64,000 bases of DNA from Haliea sp. (GTDB lineage Bacteria > Pseudomonadota > Gammaproteobacteria > Pseudomonadales > Halieaceae): NCBI GenBank assembly GCA_016704305.1, contig JADJAL010000002.1:62001-126000 (forward strand). The letters are read 5' to 3'. Made by a program: the position numbers and the translations under genes. Position 1 is the first letter of the stretch. Each line of letters opens with the position of its first letter. The notes under the pieces were generated by a model. That model searched no databases. It was not told the origin of the DNA and saw only the letters and a list, made by a program, of their open reading frames with translations. Shown here piece after piece: positions 55,807 through 64,000 of the stretch.

Positions 55807-57105
55807 ATGAGCGACAAAAAAGCCACCCTCCGGATTGACGGAATCGATGGCGCGATTGATCTTCCGATCTATTCCGGGACCATCGGTCCTGATGTGCTGG
55901 ATGTCGGCAGCCTTACGGGCAATGGTCTTTTTACCTATGATCCAGGCTTCGTGTCCACCGCTGCGTGCGAGTCGCAGATCACGTTTATCGATGGCGACAA
56001 GGGCATACTCCTGCACCGCGGTTACCCGATAGAGCAACTCGCCGAGCACTCTGATTACCTGGAGACCTGCTATCTACTGCTGTACGGAGAACTCCCCACT
56101 GCCGCGCAAAAAGATAAATTCGTCGGCACCGTGCACAGGCACACGATGGTGCATGAACAGATACGCACCTTTTTCAACGGCTTTCGACGCGATGCACACC
56201 CCATGGCCATCATGTGTGGCGTGGTTGGCGCCCTCTCGGCCTTCTACCATGATGCGCTGGAGATATCCGACGAACACCACAGGGAAATCGCTGCATTCAG
56301 ACTCATCGCGAAAATGCCCACCCTGGCCGCGATGAGCTACAAATATTCAACCGGACAACCATTTATGTATCCGGACAACAACCTTAACTACGCTGAAAAC
56401 TTTCTGCACATGATGTTCGGCAATCCCTGTGAACCCAGTGTTATTAGCCCGGTGCTTGCCACAGCGATGGATCGCATTTTTCTGTTGCACGCTGACCATG
56501 AACAAAATGCTTCCACCTCAACCGTGCGTCTTGCCGGTTCCTCGGGCGCTAATCCCTTCGCCTGCATTGCTGCCGGCATTGCCGCACTGTGGGGACCATC
56601 GCACGGGGGCGCTAATGAAGCCGTACTGGTGATGCTGCAGGAAATCGGTGACGTATCCAGAATTGACGAGTTCGTCGCACGCGCGAAGGACAAGAACGAC
56701 CCTTTCAGGTTGATGGGTTTTGGACACAGGGTCTATAAAAACTTCGACCCGCGCGCCAAGGTGATGAAGCAAGCGGCGGATGAAGTACTGGCCGAACTGG
56801 GTATCGACGACCCATTGTTGGAAATTGCGAAGCGCCTCGAAGAGATAGCCTTGTCCGATGAATACTTTATATCCAAGAAGCTCTATCCCAACGTCGACTT
56901 CTACTCCGGGATTATTCTCAAGGCAATGGGCATTCCTACCAGCATGTTCACCGTGATTTTTGCAGTTGGTCGCACAGTAGGCTGGATTGCTCACTGGAAC
57001 GAGATGATCAGCGGCAGTTACCGCATTGGACGCCCACGCCAACTGTATACAGGCTATACGCAACGCGATTTCGTTTCATTAGATCAGCGTAAACTCGGTG
57101 ACTGA
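55807..57105 (+). CDS. gltA: citrate synthase
   Basis: 432 residues, the hexameric NADH-sensitive gammaproteobacterial type by length and style. Catalytic residues are the His of LLHADHEQNAS, the His of GPSHGGANE and the Asp of YPNVDFYSG. It condenses oxaloacetate and acetyl-CoA at the entry to the TCA cycle. It is divergent from sdhC, the classic gltA/sdh layout. The ribosome site before the ATG is weak (GGA). Confidence 0.97.
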   Translation: MSDKKATLRIDGIDGAIDLPIYSGTIGPDVLDVGSLTGNGLFTYDPGFVSTAACESQITFIDGDKGILLHRGYPIEQLAEHSDYLETCYLLLYGELPTAAQKDKFVGTVHRHTMVHEQIRTFFNGFRRDAHPMAIMCGVVGALSAFYHDALEISDEHHREIAAFRLIAKMPTLAAMSYKYSTGQPFMYPDNNLNYAENFLHMMFGNPCEPSVISPVLATAMDRIFLLHADHEQNASTSTVRLAGSSGANPFACIAAGIAALWGPSHGGANEAVLVMLQEIGDVSRIDEFVARAKDKNDPFRLMGFGHRVYKNFDPRAKVMKQAADEVLAELGIDDPLLEIAKRLEEIALSDEYFISKKLYPNVDFYSGIILKAMGIPTSMFTVIFAVGRTVGWIAHWNEMISGSYRIGRPRQLYTGYTQRDFVSLDQRKLGD

Positions 57106-57188
57106 ACTGAGGTAATAGAAATGACCTCGCCACTGCGCATTTAGCGTTGTGGCGGACGCCCGCCATAGCAAATTACTGGAAAGTGTTC

Positions 57189-58310
57189 ATGCCCGATATC
57201 CTAATTAGCGGAACCGGTTTATATACCCCTCCAGAATCCATCAGCAATCAGGAGCTGGTCGATTCCTTCAATACCTACGTTGAGCACTACAACATCGAGC
57301 ACGCGAGGGAGATAGCCGCGGGTGAATTGGCTGCGCTGCAACCGTCCTCGGCGGAATTTGTTGAAAAGGCTTCCGGCATAAAATCACGCTATGTCATGAA
57401 TAAGTCAGGCATCGTTGATCCTGCGCGGTTGGTTCCCCACCTGCCTGAACGCCCGAACGAGGTGCCCTCAATCCAATGCGAAATGGGTGTGGCTGCGGCG
57501 CGTGAAGCCATGGAACAGGCCGGCAAATCGGCGCGGGATATCGATGCTGTCATCGTTGCCGCCTCCAATATGCAGCGAGCCTACCCTGCGATGGCCGTGG
57601 AGATCCAGGATGCCCTGGGTATTCAGGGATATGGGTTTGATATGAATGTTGCCTGCTCCTCGGCCACATTTGGCATTCAACAGGCTCGCGATGCCGTTCG
57701 TACAGGGAGCGCCCGGTGCGTGTTGATCGTCAATCCCGAGATCTGCAGTGGTCACCTGAACTTCCGTGATCGGGATTCACATTTTATATTTGGCGATGTC
57801 TGTACCGCCGTGATCGTTGAAAGCGCTGCAACCGCTACTGGCTCGGAACAGTTCGTAATCGTCGACACTAAACTACAAACCATTTATTCGAATAATATCC
57901 GCAACAATTTCGGTTTCCTCAATCGCGCGGATGAATCGGGTGTGGGGACACCGGACAAGTTGTTCGTACAGGAAGGGCGAAAAGTATTCAAGGAAGTGTG
58001 CCCTGCGGTGGCGTCACAAATATCCGATCAACTGGACACCCTGGGAATCGCGCCGACCCAGCTTAAGCGCCTGTGGCTGCACCAGGCCAATCTCAGCATG
58101 AACCAGTTGATTTCGCGTCGTGTACTCGGGCGTGACGCTACGCCCGAAGAAGCTCCCACGATACTCGACGAGTACGCCAACACCAGCTCCGCAGGCTCCA
58201 TCATCGCGTTCCACAAACATCGCAGCGATTTTTCCAGCGGAGATCTCGGCGTACTGTGTTCGTTCGGAGCCGGCTACAGTATCGGCAGCGTCATCCTGAA
58301 AAAGCGCTAA
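57189..58310 (+). CDS. beta-ketoacyl-ACP synthase III family protein (FabH-like)
   Basis: 373 residues from ATG 57189. Thiolase-fold condensing enzyme with the FabH triad: Cys in NVACSSATFG, His in LWLHQANLSM, Asn in YANTSSAGSI. It is longer than standard FabH (about 320), with an insert after residue 20 (SFNTYVEHYNIEHAREIAAG). This matches a Pseudomonas-type FabH-like group that in some species feeds beta-oxidation-derived acyl-CoA into fatty acid synthesis; that role is inferred. Its stop overlaps the hisC stop by two bases, tail to tail, with no terminator between. Confidence 0.88.
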   Translation: MPDILISGTGLYTPPESISNQELVDSFNTYVEHYNIEHAREIAAGELAALQPSSAEFVEKASGIKSRYVMNKSGIVDPARLVPHLPERPNEVPSIQCEMGVAAAREAMEQAGKSARDIDAVIVAASNMQRAYPAMAVEIQDALGIQGYGFDMNVACSSATFGIQQARDAVRTGSARCVLIVNPEICSGHLNFRDRDSHFIFGDVCTAVIVESAATATGSEQFVIVDTKLQTIYSNNIRNNFGFLNRADESGVGTPDKLFVQEGRKVFKEVCPAVASQISDQLDTLGIAPTQLKRLWLHQANLSMNQLISRRVLGRDATPEEAPTILDEYANTSSAGSIIAFHKHRSDFSSGDLGVLCSFGAGYSIGSVILKKR

Positions 58311-59365
58311 CCGACCAACTCAGCCAGAGCGTCCAGCAGTGCGGCGATATCCTGGTCTGTGCCGATACTGATGCGCAGAAAGTTATCAATACGCGGTTTA
58401 TCAAAATGCCTTACAACTATGCTGCGCTCACGCAGTGCAGTAAAAAGTTGCCTGGCCGGGTAACGCGGATGCGTGGCAAATATAAAGTTGGCGCCTGAGG
58501 GCAACACCTGGAATCCCAGGGATGCCATGCGGCTGCACAGCGCCTCGCGTGAGGCTATAACTCGCTGGCAACTTCTTTGGAAGTGGTCGGCATCGCCAAT
58601 CGCGGCGACTGCCGCACATTGCGCGATGGCATCCAGTGGATACGAATTAAATGAGTTTTTGACACGTCCGAGTGCCTCTATCAGCCCTACATTACCCATG
58701 GCATAACCAACCCTGAGACCGGCCAGGGCGCGCGATTTTGAGAGCGTCTGGACGACCAGCAAGTTGTCGAACTCTCCGATCAAACCGACTGCCGATTCCC
58801 CGCCGAAGTCTATGTAGGCTTCGTCAATGACAACCACGGAATCGGCACTCCGTTGCAGCAATCGGCGGATAGAGGCCAGGCTCATGAGCATGCCGGTGGG
58901 CGCATTGGGATTGGGAATGATGATTCCACCATTTTGTTCCGGGTAGGCATCGGGGTCGATGCTGAAATCCTGTGCGACCGGTACCGTGCGACACTCAATC
59001 CCGAACAGCTGCGCCCAAACAGGATAAAAGCTGTAACTCACATCCGGGAAGTACAGCGGCAGAGGCTGCTTCAGCAGGGCCAAAAAGGCCAGTGCGATAA
59101 CCTCGTCTGATCCATTGCCTACGAAGACCTGCGCCGGCTCAACGCGATTCTGCGCTGCGATAGCCTGACGCAATTCTGTCGATTCGGGATCGGGGTAACG
59201 ACGCAATGCATCTGCGCTCACGCCGATTATCGCCTCCAATACCTTTGGCGATGGGGGGTAAGGGGATTCATTGGTATTGAGCTTCACCAGTTTTTCAAGT
59301 CGCGGCTGCTCACCCGGCACGTAGGGCGTCAACGATTTGACGATATCACTCCAGTAACGATTCAT
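58307..59365 (-). CDS. hisC: histidinol-phosphate aminotransferase
   Basis: 352 residues from ATG 59365 (MNRYWSDIVKSLTPYVPGEQP). Fold-type I PLP enzyme with VKLNTNESPYPPSP, VIDEAYIDFGGES and the PLP lysine in TLSKSRALAGLRVGYAMG. It works in histidine synthesis; some family members also transaminate aromatic amino acids. An upstream in-frame Met exists, but the homologous part begins at 59365. No other his gene is in the window. Confidence 0.93.
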   Translation of the reverse strand: MNRYWSDIVKSLTPYVPGEQPRLEKLVKLNTNESPYPPSPKVLEAIIGVSADALRRYPDPESTELRQAIAAQNRVEPAQVFVGNGSDEVIALAFLALLKQPLPLYFPDVSYSFYPVWAQLFGIECRTVPVAQDFSIDPDAYPEQNGGIIIPNPNAPTGMLMSLASIRRLLQRSADSVVVIDEAYIDFGGESAVGLIGEFDNLLVVQTLSKSRALAGLRVGYAMGNVGLIEALGRVKNSFNSYPLDAIAQCAAVAAIGDADHFQRSCQRVIASREALCSRMASLGFQVLPSGANFIFATHPRYPARQLFTALRERSIVVRHFDKPRIDNFLRISIGTDQDIAALLDALAELVG

Positions 59366-59511
59366 ATAAGGCCCCCACACCGCAGGGGCGCCATTGTACC
59401 GAAGCACTGGATCGAAGCAAATGAATCGGGGGCGTAGCGTTCAGATCAGTAATGCGGGGGGAGAACTCGGTAACTGCAACAGGTTCGCGCGATGACAGAA
59501 GGGCGAAATGA

Positions 59512-59637
59512 TCAGGCAAAGACCCCCACTAGCAGCATTCCCAGCGAAAGAACCACCAATGCTTCCAGCGCCAACAATGGCAATCCAACATGCGGCGACC
59601 GACTCCGCAGTTCTTGCTGTGCTGTTCGTAAATTCAT
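59512..59637 (-). CDS. putative 41-residue membrane peptide
   Basis: An ATG at 59637 opens MNLRTAQQELRSRSPHVG followed by one hydrophobic helix (LPLLALEALVVLSLGMLLVG) and a stop at 59512. A basic start plus a single helix fits the many small inner-membrane proteins of bacteria. The ribosome site is weak (GGGG ... AGAG). It lies downstream of pstB, where phoU is normally found. I cannot tell whether it is translated. Confidence 0.35.
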   Translation of the reverse strand: MNLRTAQQELRSRSPHVGLPLLALEALVVLSLGMLLVGVFA

Positions 59638-59902
59638 CTCTAACCCCGGTAAATATAGTTTTTGTAGAAAACACCGTACACAGAAGCGTACGTCAAGACC
59701 ATAGTAAACCCTGTGATAAACTCACATTTTTCGACGCGCATCACATAAATGGCCGCGCTTCGGGAGCCCGGCAAGTACAGCTAACGTTATTGTTCGTCTC
59801 GATTGGGCAGAGCGAAAATGTGGCTCGCGGTGCGTCCTGTTGCGCGCAGTCGGCGAAGAATGGTTTACCGTCGAATCAACAAAACCTCCGACGCCAGAAT
59901 GT
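59638..59902. other. gene-free stretch after pstB, with a CRP-like palindrome
   Basis: No convincing gene lies here on either strand. The one structured site is TGTGA-TAAAC-TCACA (59712-59726), a perfect inverted repeat that matches the CRP half-sites but with a 5-base instead of a 6-base centre. Given the indels elsewhere, a lost base is possible. The neighbouring 59366-59511 before hisC is also featureless. Confidence 0.4.
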
Positions 59903-60793
59903 CTAGCCGAACCGACCGGTAATGTAGTTTTCGGTCAGCTGGTGTTTAGGATTGGTGAATATCGTCTTGGTGTCATCCACTTCTATTAATTTTCCGAGGT
60001 GAAAATAAGCTGTGCGCTGCGACACCCTGGCCGCCTGTTGCATCGAGTGCGTGACGATCGCGATTGTATAGTTTTCCTTGATTTCATCGATCAACTCCTC
60101 GATGCGAGCAGTTGCGATTGGATCGAGCGCGGAACATGGCTCATCCATCAGTATCACCTCGGGATTTACTGCGATGGCTCGTGCGATACAAAGCCGCTGC
60201 TGCTGCCCCCCTGACAAGCCAGTGCCTGGTTTATCGAGCTGGTCCTTGACTTCGTTAAACAGACTGGCCCGACGCAAACTGTTCTCGACAATCTCATCCA
60301 TCTCCGCCTTGCTGTGCGCGAGACCGTGAATACGCGGGCCGTAGGCGACATTCTCATATATGGATTTGGGGAACGGATTAGGCTTCTGGAAAACCATTCC
60401 GACGCGCGCAGCACGGGTGTCCTGGTCACTCTTGTAGATATCCTTGTCATCCAGCGTAATATCGCCATCAACCTTACAAATCGGGATAATGTCGTTCATG
60501 CGATTGAGGCAGCGCAAGAAAGTAGACTTGCCACAACCCGACGGGCCGATCATGGCCAACACCTCATTCCTGCCGATGTCCAGGGAGACGTTTACAATCG
60601 CCTGCTTGTCACCGTAAAACACATTGACATTGCGGGCTGTCATTTTTGGATGATCGACAAACGGCGTACCGATGGTCTGGTATTCTTTAAACTGCGTGTG
60701 ATCGTTCAGGTCCAATTGTCGTTTATCGCGCGCGAATACTTTGTTGTCACCGGATATACCTGCATCCTCGGCGGCAGTAGCTAGAATTTTCAT
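59903..60793 (-). CDS. pstB: phosphate ABC transporter ATP-binding protein
   Basis: 296 residues. Walker A GPSGCGKST, signature LSGGQQQRLCIARAIA, Walker B VILMDEPCSALDP and H-loop VTHSMQQA, with the PstB-specific QKPNPFPKSIYENVAYG. It energises high-affinity phosphate uptake. The N-terminal 48 residues before MTARNVNVFYG are an extension seen in gammaproteobacterial PstB. It follows pstA by 34 bases. The frame is intact, unlike pstA and pstC. Confidence 0.95.
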   Translation of the reverse strand: MKILATAAEDAGISGDNKVFARDKRQLDLNDHTQFKEYQTIGTPFVDHPKMTARNVNVFYGDKQAIVNVSLDIGRNEVLAMIGPSGCGKSTFLRCLNRMNDIIPICKVDGDITLDDKDIYKSDQDTRAARVGMVFQKPNPFPKSIYENVAYGPRIHGLAHSKAEMDEIVENSLRRASLFNEVKDQLDKPGTGLSGGQQQRLCIARAIAVNPEVILMDEPCSALDPIATARIEELIDEIKENYTIAIVTHSMQQAARVSQRTAYFHLGKLIEVDDTKTIFTNPKHQLTENYITGRFG

Positions 60794-60827
60794 CGTGTCT
60801 TGTCCTTACACATTGAGGTTAGCAGTC

Positions 60828-62125
60828 TCACTTGAGTTCGAAGCGCTTGCGCAAGTAAATCGCCAGCGCATTCATCACGATCAGAAACCCCATCAAAACC
60901 ATAATTGCAGCAGATGTCTTTTCAGTAAATCCGCGCTCTGGACTATCCGCCCACAAAAAGATTTGCACGGGCAAAACTGTTGAAGGATCTGTCACTCCCC
61001 CAGGAACATCCATGATGAAAGCCACCATGCCAATCATCAGCAGCGGCGCTGTCTCACCCAGAGCCTGCGCCATGCCTATGATTGAACCGGTCAGAATACC
61101 TGGCATCGCAACCGGCAATACATGGTGAAAAACAGTTTGTAATTTGGAAGCACCAACACCCATCGCGGCTTCGTAGATGGAAGGTGACACAGCCTGGATC
61201 GCGGCGCGCGACGTAATAATAATCGTCGGCAATGTCATCAGCGCGAGCACCATCCCGCCGACCAATGGCGCTGATCTAGGGAACTCAAAAAAGTTAATGA
61301 AAACCGCAAGACCCAATAGTCCAAATACGATAGAGGGCACCGCGGCGAGATTATTGATATTGATTTCAATCAGGTCAGTAAGGCGATTGCGCGGCGCGAA
61401 CTCCTCAAGATAGATTGCGGCCATGACACCTACAGGAAACGCCAGGCAGAAGGTGACCAACAATGTGTAGAAGGAGCCGTATAACGCCGCTTTGATACCC
61501 GCCATTTCCGGCTCGCGGGAGTCTCCCGACAGAAAGAACGTGTGTTGAAACGCGACTCGGTCCTGCCCTCCTCCCGCAATTCGTTGAGCCATGATATCTG
61601 CTCATCCTTCAATCGCCTCTCCGATTCAGGCGTACTGGTGCCGATTTGCCCCTTGAGATAGCTGCCACTCTCGGCGTGTGCCTGCAGCCAAATTTCCTGA
61701 CGTGTGCCAATCAAACCGGGATTGTCGATCACGGCGTCTCGCAGTGCATACTCCGCGCCGCTACCGATCAATCGATAAAGCTGCATTTTCTCACGGCGCC
61801 CGCTAACCTCGGGGAACATCTGGCGCAGACTGGATTTCAAGACCGCTGCATAGTCAGCACTGGCGATCTCGGCAGTTGTCGCCGTACTGCTGATCCCTAA
61901 CTCAGCCGGATCAAAATCGATGGTGATCTCAATGAAATGCTGGGTAAACGCGGGAGTTCCTTTGATCACAATGTCAGCCAGCAGGATGGACAGAAACACA
62001 ACCGCCGACAGAACGGCTATTCGACCATACCACTGGAATCGACGCTCTCTGGCATAGCGCTTTTTGAGCGAGGCCTGTATCGCAATGGTGGTCTTATTGC
62101 CGCTTTCATCACTCATATTGTTCAC
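60828..62125 (-). CDS. pstA: phosphate ABC transporter permease PstA, frameshifted
   Basis: About 432 residues after repair: the long PstA form with a large periplasmic insert. The N-terminal frame has one membrane helix (IAVLSAVVFLSILLADIVI) and the insert up to NELREEGRT. The C-terminal frame has the permease core (AGIKAALYGSFYTLLVTFCL, LEEFAPRNRLTDLIEININN, the GVGASKLQTVFHHVLPVAMPG coupling loop and LGETAPLLMIG). The break is in GGACC at 61559-61564; one more G gives EEGRDRVAFQHTFFLSGDS. The first 17 bases overlap the end of pstC. Confidence 0.88.
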
Positions 62126-63498
62126 GATACTTCCTCACCACATAGAGCGCCACGACATTCAGAATCAGTGTCACAAAAAACAACACCAGTCCCAACGCAA
62201 AAGCGGCCAGGGTTTTGGGACTGTCAAACTCCTGATCACCCACCAATAGCGTGACAATCTGTACAGTAATCGTCGTTACCGCCTCCAATGGATTAACGGT
62301 GAGCTTTGCGGACAAGCCCGCTGCCATGACCACGATCATGGTCTCGCCTATCGCGCGCGACGCTGCCAGCAATATCCCCCCGACAATCCCCGGTAGCGCT
62401 GCGGGCAGCACAACCTTGCGGATGGTTTCATTCATGGTTGCGCCCATACCCAGCGAGGCTTCGCGCAAACTGTCAGGCACCGCATTAATAATGTCGTCAG
62501 ACAACGACATGACGAACGGTATGATCATGATGCCCATCACAATACCGGCCGCCATAGCACTTTCTGACGCGACATTGAGACCCATGGCCTCGCCAAATTG
62601 TCGTATGAAGGGTGCGACCGTGAGGGCAGCGAAGAACCCGTAGACTACTGTCGGCACGCCGGCGAGAATTTCCAGAAGCGGCTTGATCACTGCACGAAAA
62701 TTGCGGGAAGCGTACTCAGACAGATAAATAGCAGACATCAAACCCACCGGTACCGCTATCAACAGTGCCACCGCAGAAATCAACAGAGTTCCGACCAGCA
62801 GAGGAATAAATCCGAAGGAGCCCGAGGCAGCTACCTGATCGGCGCGGATCGCCATTTGCGGGCTCCAGTGCAAACCGAACAGGAAATCCGTCACGGGAAT
62901 CAGCTGGAAAAAGCGAATGGATTCAAACACCACTGAGAGCACAATGCCCAGCGTCGTCAGCACTGCAATGAATGAGCTGCAAAAAAGGAGCCACTCGATC
63001 AGCTTCTCGACGTGATTGCGTGCCCGCAACAGAGGGCTGATCCGCCGCAGCGCCAGAAGCGCACCGGTTATTGCAACGAGGATTACAAGTAACGCCTTGA
63101 GCTGGCGGGAGGTTGTGGCTAACTGCCCGTAGTGGTGCGCGGCTTGCAACTGCACCTCATCAAGCTGCGCCGAATCGATTGAGCCCCGGGCGTAACCCTG
63201 AATCTGATTTGTAGTACAGGCCGAGTTCTGCAGCGGGCTGTTGCTGGATGCTCTCTGGCAAACCCGAGACCACCATTGTGTACAACGCATTGGATTCGAA
63301 TCCGATCCACAGAAGTAACAGCAGGATGGCGGGAATGGCGGCCCAGGCAGCTGCCATGTAACCGTAATGTTTGGGCAGCGAATGCAGGGAAGACAAGCTG
63401 CCGAGGCGCATAGCGAGCACCTGCGATCGCTTGCGTCCCAACAGGAAACTGCCAACGCAAAGGGCGACCAGTACCAGGAAAACCGTCGTTGTCTGCAT
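62109..63498 (-). CDS. pstC: phosphate ABC transporter permease PstC, frameshifted
   Basis: About 463 residues after repair. The N-terminal frame (TTTVFLVLVALCVGSFLLG, YMAAAWAAIPAILLLLLWIG) has two membrane helices and ends its homology at LGLYYKSD. The second frame takes over near 63205-63215 with QIQGYARGSIDSAQLDE and contains the permease core (VGTLLISAVALLIAVPVGLM, LEILAGVPTVVYGFFAAL, the GMGATMNETIRKVVLPAALPG coupling loop and SRAIGETMIVVMAAG). One base too many or two too few explains the break; which base is unclear. It lies between pstS and pstA. Confidence 0.88.
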
Positions 63499-63528
63499 TA
63501 CCGGATCGCCGTGATCAACGTAGCAACA

Positions 63529-64000
63529 TTACATTTCCAGAGGCTTCAGATTCTTGACATCCGCCTGCACTTGCTTGAGTTCATCTTCACTCAGCGGAAT
63601 CAATCCCCGTTCTGAGAGGTAGCCGTCTTCGCCCATCGCTTTGTTGGACGTGAACTCGATCGCGTACTCCTGAATGCCGGGTATTTTGCCTACATGTGCG
63701 CCCTTGATATAAAAGTACAATGAACGCGAAACAGGGTACGTCCCCTCGGCAATGGTATCGAAATCAGGCACCACGCCGTCCACTTTTGCGCCCTGTACCT
63801 TGTCGGCATTTTCCTCCAGGAAGCTGTAACCAAATACACCGACGCCAGCGGGGTTGGCTTCCAGTTTCTGCACAATCAGGTTATCGTTCTCGCCGGCTTC
63901 AATGTACGCCCCGTCCTCACGGATGGCATAGGCTACGGTAACAAACACATCCTCACCCTTGGGCGGCTTTCCGTTTCTCTCCTGCAGGGCGGCGTATACA
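63529..64000 (-). CDS. pstS: phosphate-binding protein PstS, C-terminal part (start beyond the window)
   Basis: The frame is open to the window edge; 156 C-terminal residues are present. Landmarks are VAYAIREDGAYIEAGENDN, ANPAGVGVFGYSFLEEN, YPVSRSLYFYIKG and the final GLIPLSEDELKQV, typical of the longer PstS proteins of gammaproteobacteria. It is the periplasmic phosphate receptor of the transporter. The stop lies 30 bases before pstC. Any Pho box would be upstream of the missing start. Confidence 0.9.
   Translation of the reverse strand, partial: VYAALQERNGKPPKGEDVFVTVAYAIREDGAYIEAGENDNLIVQKLEANPAGVGVFGYSFLEENADKVQGAKVDGVVPDFDTIAEGTYPVSRSLYFYIKGAHVGKIPGIQEYAIEFTSNKAMGEDGYLSERGLIPLSEDELKQVQADVKNLKPLEM

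Noticed and set aside
57106..57188. The TGGCGG-CCGCCA hairpin after gltA as a terminator
   Set aside because: The stem is only six pairs and no T-run follows; it may not stop transcription into the FabH-like gene.

Overview
The window looks like chromosomal DNA of an aerobic, probably marine, gammaproteobacterium. The gene set (cysB, thrH, tusA, a YheU-family gene, epmC, a prmB-aroC pair, gltA facing sdhCDAB-sucAB-lpd-sucCD) fits the Cellvibrionales/Halieaceae neighbourhood best, but that placement is inferred from gene content and protein style, not from a tree. I see no integrase, transposase, prophage or CRISPR array.

Layout. 1-2352 (+): the tail of a B12-dependent mutase (ethylmalonyl-CoA mutase type), a MeaB GTPase and a Chloroflexus-type malyl/methylmalyl-CoA lyase. 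2390-4354 (-): a DUF2254 membrane protein and small hypothetical genes. 4496-12962 (-): a propionyl-CoA operon (carboxylase beta and alpha, epimerase, methylmalonyl-CoA mutase, a second MeaB, a small Rieske protein). 13101-17823: an operon promoter with an internal palindrome, pabB, thrH, cysB, a 5'-nucleotidase and two copies of a palindromic repeat. 17889-23680 (-): CoA-transferase/hydrolase, Na+/alanine symporter, D-cysteine desulfhydrase-like enzyme, yajC, exonuclease III. 23843-27475 (+): MarR regulator, coupled DUF3300-DUF2950 pair, DUF1499 lipoprotein. 27495-33051: secreted phosphoesterase, tRNA-Ser, queF, ABC exporter, tRNA-Glu, tRNA-Gly. 33059-42019: msrB, an NAD-kinase-like gene, pdxB, epmC, tusA, YheU family, a GcvR-like gene, aroC, prmB, hydrolase, sixA. 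42193-44502: htpG with a heat-shock promoter and a palindrome-rich spacer. 44503-57105: the TCA-cycle cluster with gltA divergent. 57189-59365: a FabH-like gene and hisC. 59512-64000 (-): pstB, pstA, pstC and the start-truncated pstS, with no phoU.

The first 13 kb reads as one connected pathway. The mutase and Mcl would feed glyoxylate and propionyl-CoA, and the minus-strand operon would carry propionyl-CoA to succinyl-CoA, which enters the TCA cluster at 44-57 kb. Each B12 mutase has its own adjacent MeaB chaperone.

A striking property of the DNA is the number of broken reading frames in otherwise intact housekeeping genes: pccA, yajC, the phosphoesterase, the NAD-kinase-like gene, epmC, htpG (twice), pstA and pstC each have a 1-2 base indel, usually in a short homopolymer or dinucleotide run, and tRNA-Gly has several single-base indels. 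This points to sequencing or assembly error more than to gene decay. sucA is different: about 89 conserved residues are missing as well as the frame being lost.
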